A DNA stretch of 64,000 nucleotides from NCBI GenBank assembly GCA_949130495.1, contig OX422217.1, positions 573,968,606-574,032,605 on the forward strand. The letters run 5' to 3'. The notes beneath the pieces were generated by a model, which was not told the origin of the DNA, did no database searches, and saw only the letters and a list, made by a program, of their open reading frames with translations. Origin of the DNA: Sambucus nigra (lineage: Eukaryota > Streptophyta > Magnoliopsida > Dipsacales > Adoxaceae). The translations under genes were made by a program, and so were the position numbers. This document shows positions 59,496 to 64,000 of this stretch, piece by piece. How positions within the stretch are numbered: the stretch's first letter is position 1; each line of letters starts with the position of its first letter.

Positions 59496-60249
59496 ACAGG
59501 TGTACTTTAATCGGGACATCGCATAGAGTAGCGTAATCTCTGGGAAATCAACTAGTGTTCTATGTATGTATATTGCTATATTAGCTATTTTTTTATCGGT
59601 TTCTATTGGTTTGAAAGAGGATATTGTGTGTACATGTTTGTTGAATCAACCTTTTGTTCCTTTATTTGTTTTGGACTGAACTTAGTTTTCAATACCCATT
59701 ACAATTAATAGTAACTGCTACAATTTTCCTCTCTGAGCACACGAGATATTAAAAAAATCATGAATCTAATATGGATTATACAGTTCAACTAGCATTAGGT
59801 AAAATCCAAAGAGGATGAAAATAAAGAGATATAAAAAAGTGTGAAAGACACCATAAGAATCGGTTTTAACTCGGAGCCATTGCCATCCCTTATGATAAGG
59901 AAGACAATCCACAATAATAATAATTTGGAGTTAAGAATAAAAGCTAGTTTGATCCCCATAATTTTTTCCCGAAATCCCAATTTAAAAATCTATTTTCATC
60001 TCCACGACACACACACACACAATCAACTTGTCCCGTATTTCCATGCGATAACCCATTTGTATTTACCTTCACCTAATTTTAAATAGGAGGAACCAAAAAA
60101 AATGTATCAATAATTATGTCTTTTCAAGATTTAGGAGGAACTACATGTGGATAAGAAACCTATATTCATAAGTATTATTGAAAAAAATATGGCAATGTAA
60201 CGCTAACATGGACAAAAAGATATTTTATTACCACATACTCCTTCTATAT
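59496..60249. other. AT-rich intergenic DNA, no gene
   Basis: Only short unrecognised ORFs on either strand and a (CA)n of about 16 bases at 60,006-60,021. Confidence 0.45.
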
Positions 60250-60405
60250 TCACACAGATTTGCAACACATTTGGTGCGACACAGTAACGTGCCGCACCAG
60301 TATTAGTTAGTGCCGCTGGCGCGGACTCACACTCATAAGACAATAGCAAATACCGGTACGACACGTCACTGTGTCACACCACTCTGTATCTCAAATCTGT
60401 ATCGG
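60250..60405. mobile_element. Palindromic MITE, family F
   Basis: CACAGATTTGCAACACATTT and GTGCGACACAGTAACGTGCC pair inversely with GGTACGACACGTCACTGTGT and CTGTATCTCAAATCTGTATC. The centre contains GCCGCTGGCGCGGAC, a motif also present in the family C MITE at about 1,005-1,018. Confidence 0.72.
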
Positions 60406-61320
60406 CCTAACATTTTTTATTCCCATATGGATGTCTTAAAAGCTTAGCATTATTGAACCTCAAACCATTTATGGATTTGCATATATCCATTAGAATATAT
60501 AAGAACCGATCTCACCAGAAATTTTAAATATTGGATTCGAACTAATTAACTTTAAACATAGCAAAAAAACGTATTGAGTTGACAAAACAACCATTAACAG
60601 TTGACAGTTACATTTCAAAAAGTCACCGAAAAACCCATGTGCGGTATTTTCTGAGTGCACATACTATTGCATATAAGCCGGGATCAAACAAATGGAATAC
60701 CTCTAGATTGCAACATATCATTAATGGGAATCTTATCGCGTAGGATTCGCCAACAAATACGAGAGAGTTTAGAGGTGCATTTTGACCAGAGTAAATTTTA
60801 ATTATAATCAACTCAAGATTCCGTGCAAGGGACGAGGCCTTATTTTATACTATAAACCCCATTAAGGGAAGGTTCCCAAATCAACTTGAGCAAAAGGGGA
60901 AAAGTAGACAATAACAATAGGCTTAATTTTAGCAGCAAATTGGGGGGAAACAGTGGTGAAAGAGGAGGGAGTTTGCCCTTTTCCATTTTAATATGTAGGT
61001 TTTTTTGGATTTAGTCCCATTTATAAGGATGTATTTAGGCTTTACTCTCATGTGTTTTTAAAATTGTAAAAAGTCTCATAACCATCCAAAACGGTCTATA
61101 ATTTTCCTGTAATCACTCATGCTTCTTTTTGTAGAGAATGACACTTGTTCCATATAAGACCAACAATTAAAAAAATAAAAATATGGGAGTGGCGACAAAT
61201 AAATCATTATAAATAGGACTAAGTACTTAAGATCCCATATGAAATGCCATCTACACGGTACACCTCATACATTTCATACCATGTGTATCAATATTTTATC
61301 ACATGTTACATGTTCATATG
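60406..61320. other. AT-rich intergenic DNA, no gene
   Basis: No credible ORF and no repeat structure recognised up to the copia LTR. Confidence 0.45.
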
Positions 61321-62336
61321 TGTTGGAGATTTTTAAAATAAGAGAGTAAGAGTTTTTTGGGTGTAAAAGCCTTAAAAGCTTGTCCCACATTGAAAGTGTG
61401 TGGAAGAGGTGGGAAGCTAACCCAAATATAAAAGGGGATAGTGTCCCACATTGGAAAATGTACAAAGCTAAGTGTCACCACTAAGCTATAAAAGGGGTGG
61501 GCAACCTTTGAGTCCCACATTGGAAAAATGTTAAGAATTTGTACACTTAATAAGTACAAATGAAAGATGAAGAGTTAATTCATCTAGCATTTAAGAGGCT
61601 ATTCAAGAGACCTCAATACGGTGCGAAGCACACGCGCGCACACGCGCGCGCGTGCGGGTGCGGGGCAGTGGGCTGTAGAGGCGCTAGTGGCGCACTTTGC
61701 ACTTTGCACTTTGCACTTCGCACGCCGGGATTCGTCCGGGTCGGATCGCGGTAGCTCGGGCGCGGTCACTTTTTGGTTGACCCGTGCAAAACCGATTCGG
61801 TATTATTATACCTGTTCGGAAAGGACTTAAGACTGTTGGTAATTAACAGTCATACCTATTCGGAAATGACTTAATTCAACAGTCATGACTCTTGAAGACA
61901 AAGCCTTTCATTTTCTATAAATAAAGGCTGCCTAAAAACGGAATTACATTAATAACAAAAACCAGTTTCAGATTTCCAGACCCTGCTATTACTCTCTTAC
62001 AATTTTCAGGAGATACAAATTCTCTTATTCTGTTTTGTGCACATAAACAGAATAAGAACTTGATTGACTGTTCTTCGCTGCTACATCCAAGGGCTGTCTT
62101 CAAATATACAAGTTGCAGACAGTGCAAGTGCTTCATTGTATCTTGAGTACGGATTTGCTGATTCCCGTTTGTATACCGAAATTCTTCGTGTGGGGCAAAT
62201 ACTGTATTTAGGAAAGTGACATCACGCCTTGAAGTTTTATAGTGACTATTCAGAAATTACATTGTTGTATTGAAGTTGACATTTTTGAGATATATAAAGA
62301 GTTCCATTTTTGTATTTGCATTCATAATTTCCAACA
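61321..62336 (+). repeat. 5' LTR of the copia element, 1,016 bp
   Basis: It begins TGTTGGAGATT and ends AATTTCCAACA, with inverted TGTTGGA/TCCAACA ends. TCCCACATTG occurs at about 61,382, 61,444 and 61,511. A GC-rich stretch with (CG)n and CACTTTG repeats lies at 61,630-61,770. The LTR end is inferred from the terminal motif, because the second LTR is outside the window. Confidence 0.75.
61916..61923 (+). promoter_or_regulatory. TATA box in the copia LTR
   Basis: TATAAATA, followed by AAGGCTGCC, lies in the right half of the LTR and about 440 bases before gag. A second candidate, CTATAAAAGG, occurs at about 61,486. Confidence 0.55.
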
Positions 62337-62357
62337 ATCTAAATACAGTATTTGGAA

Positions 62358-64000
62358 ATGGCCGACTCTTCCAAATCACTTCGACAAATAACAGAAAGCT
62401 TTGTCAAGTTGGACCGTTTTGATGGTGGTAATTTTCTGCGTTGGCAGAAAAAGGTTCATTTTCTTCTAACAACATTGAAGATTGTATATGTCTTGTCACA
62501 ACCGAAACCAAATGAAGATGAAGATGAAACCGTGGAACAGACTAGGCAACGCACAAAATGGGAGACCGATGATTACTTGTGTCGTGGTCATATTCTCAAT
62601 GCACTTGCTGATAATTTGTTCGACTTGTACCAAAATGTTGGGACTGCAAAAACTTTATGGGAAACATTGGAGACCAAATATCTAACGGAGGACGCTACAA
62701 GCAAGAAGTTCCTTATCGGTCAGTTTCTAAGCTTTAAAATGCATGATAGTAGGCCTGTGCTAGAACAATTTCATGACATCCAACGCATCATAAATCATTG
62801 CAAACTGAAAAAATTAAATATGGATGATAATGTAATTGTTGCTGCCATAATTGAAAAACTTCCTCCTTCTTGGAAAGACTATAAGAAAGAACTCAAACAC
62901 AAAAAGGAGGATCTTTCACTTGAAGAATTAGAGACTCATTTAAGAATTGAACAAGAGTCTCGAATTCTAGATGGTAAAGAGGAATAAGAAAATTCTGTTT
63001 CTAAGGTCCATGTGGTGGAGGAAGGAAAGGAGCAAAAATATGGCAATCGTGGAAAAAATAACAAGCGGGAGAATTTTTCAAATAATTCTAAAGCAAACAA
63101 AAAGAAGAAAGGAAATTGTTTTCATTGCAACAAACCAGGTCACTTCAAGAAGGATTGTCGTGAGTTCAAGAAACTAAAGGAAAAAGGAGGGACATCAGAC
63201 ACAAAGCAAAAATTTGCTGCTATGATATCCGAGGCTAATATGCTTGGAGAAGACAACTCTTGGTGGGTTGATTCTGGTGCCACAAGGCATGTTTGTAAGG
63301 ACAAGAACTTGTTCTCTGCCTATGAAACAGTGGAAGGAGATGTTCTCTATATGGGAAATTCATCTACAGCTGCGGTTAAAGGCTTAGGGACAGTGGATCT
63401 CGAATTCACTTCCGGGAAAATCCTTAGCCTCACCAATGTTTTTCATGTTCCTGATGTTAGGAAAAATTTAGTTTCTGGAAGTCTTCTTAACAAATTTGGC
63501 TTTAAGCTTGTATTTGAGTCACACAAATTTATTCTGACTAAGAATGGTACCTTTGTAGGCAAAGGATATTTGTATGAGGGCATGTTTAAGCTCAATATCA
63601 ATGAAAAGGATTCTTCTGCTTATATCGTTGATTGTCTTTCATTATGGCATAGTCGTTTAGGACATGTTAATACAAAGAAAATGCATTTCATGGTTAATTT
63701 AAATTTAATTCCTAAATATGAGAATGATATGAATGAAAAGTGTAAAATATGCATGCAAACTAAAATTACAAGATTGCCTTTTCCTAAAATAGAAAAAACT
63801 ACATCTTTGTTGCAATTAGTACATAGTGATGTTTGTGATTTGCATGGAACACCTACTAGAGGTGGTAGTAAATATTTTGCTACATTTATTGATGACTTTT
63901 CAAAATATTGTTACGTATATCTTTTAAACTCTAAGGATGATGTGCTTAATAGATTTAAGACATATAAAAATGAAGTTGAAAATCAATGTGATTCTAAAAT
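62358..64000 (+). CDS. Copia gag-pol polyprotein, 5' part (one in-frame stop)
   Basis: The start ATG at 62,358 (MADSSKSLRQITESFVKLD) lies 21 bases after the LTR. Gag (residues about 1-209) has the copia UBN2-type core, with FDGGNFLRWQKKVHFLL near the start and LIGQFLSFKMHDSRPVLEQF and AAIIEKLPPSWKDYKKEL further on. A single TAA at 62,985-62,987 interrupts the frame, which then continues unbroken. An intact CCHC knuckle (CFHCNKPGHFKKDC, 63,117-63,158), the protease DSG at about 63,270, the GAG-pre-integrase zinc part (LWHSRLGHVNTKKMH, then CKICMQTKI) and the integrase core (LVHSDVCD, then FIDDFSKY) follow to the window end. The polyprotein makes the particle, processes itself and integrates the copy. 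The stop may be a recent nonsense change or a readthrough site. Confidence 0.88.

Larger units (their letters stand above)
61321..64000 (+). mobile_element. Ty1-copia LTR retrotransposon, 5' part, plus strand, continues past the window
   Basis: A TGTTGGAGAT...ATTTCCAACA bounded LTR is followed by gag, zinc knuckle, protease and the start of integrase in the copia order. Unlike the other retroelements here, the reading is nearly intact, with a single in-frame stop, so it is the youngest coding element in the window. The 3' LTR and target duplication lie outside. Confidence 0.9.

Noticed and set aside
61621..61830. Ala/Arg/His-rich ORFs in the copia LTR
   Set aside because: They come from the GC-rich simple repeats of the LTR and lie upstream of the TATA box.

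Overview
This window looks like a repeat-dense intergenic region of a flowering plant nuclear genome, probably a eudicot. Every class of element seen is a plant class: an endogenous caulimovirid (plant pararetrovirus), CACTA (En/Spm) DNA transposons, Ty3-gypsy Tat-type and Ty1-copia LTR retrotransposons, and palindromic MITEs sitting in (TA)n tracts. I see no intact host gene. The only host-gene trace is a broken minus-strand fragment of the WD40 protein PWP2 (about 59,200-59,495). The species cannot be named from the sequence.

Layout. 1-1,830: a pile of palindromic MITEs embedded in (TA)n. About 1,990-34,250: one decayed pararetrovirus copy of roughly 9.7 kb, cut into four pieces by three younger insertions. 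These are CACTA element 1 (2,900-8,555, TSD TTA), CACTA element 2 (11,972-21,296, TSD ATA) and a Tat-type LTR retrotransposon in minus orientation (23,623-31,167, TSD GTTAT). With the insertions removed, the viral order is an N-terminal coiled-coil-rich region, a movement-protein-like region, coat protein with a zinc knuckle, protease, reverse transcriptase, RNase H, a further ORF, a TATA box with poly(A) signal, and a last ORF. 34,340-35,240: a second MITE/(TA)n pile in the same order as the left one. 37,315 to about 44,000: a second, decayed Tat-type element, also minus strand, with gag, protease, RT, RNase H, second RNase H and integrase, but only one LTR visible. About 44,050-53,000: strongly decayed copia material that resembles the SIRE type, with two to three LTR-like units and a pol remnant. 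53,000-61,300: AT-rich DNA with two more MITEs, small tandem duplications and the PWP2 fragment. 61,321-64,000: the left part of a fairly young copia element on the plus strand that runs off the window.

The most unusual object is CACTA element 2. About 6.1 kb of its 9.3 kb is a tandem array of roughly 36 copies of a ~167-bp monomer. Two independent sets of marker bases recur every five monomers (~840 bp) and later every six (~1,005 bp), so a satellite with higher-order structure sits inside a DNA transposon. CACTA element 1 carries a different internal array: G-rich/GT-rich minisatellite blocks (dense G-quadruplex and Z-DNA motifs) alternating with ~400-bp spacers, plus a TNPA-like gene but no recognisable TNP2 transposase. 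Both CACTA elements have subterminal palindromes around the same CACGGT core, and both landed in the same viral copy.

Most calls rest on structure seen directly (terminal motifs, target-site duplications, inverted and tandem repeats) and on protein motifs read from the translations. Family and lineage names come from general knowledge of these elements and were not checked by database search.
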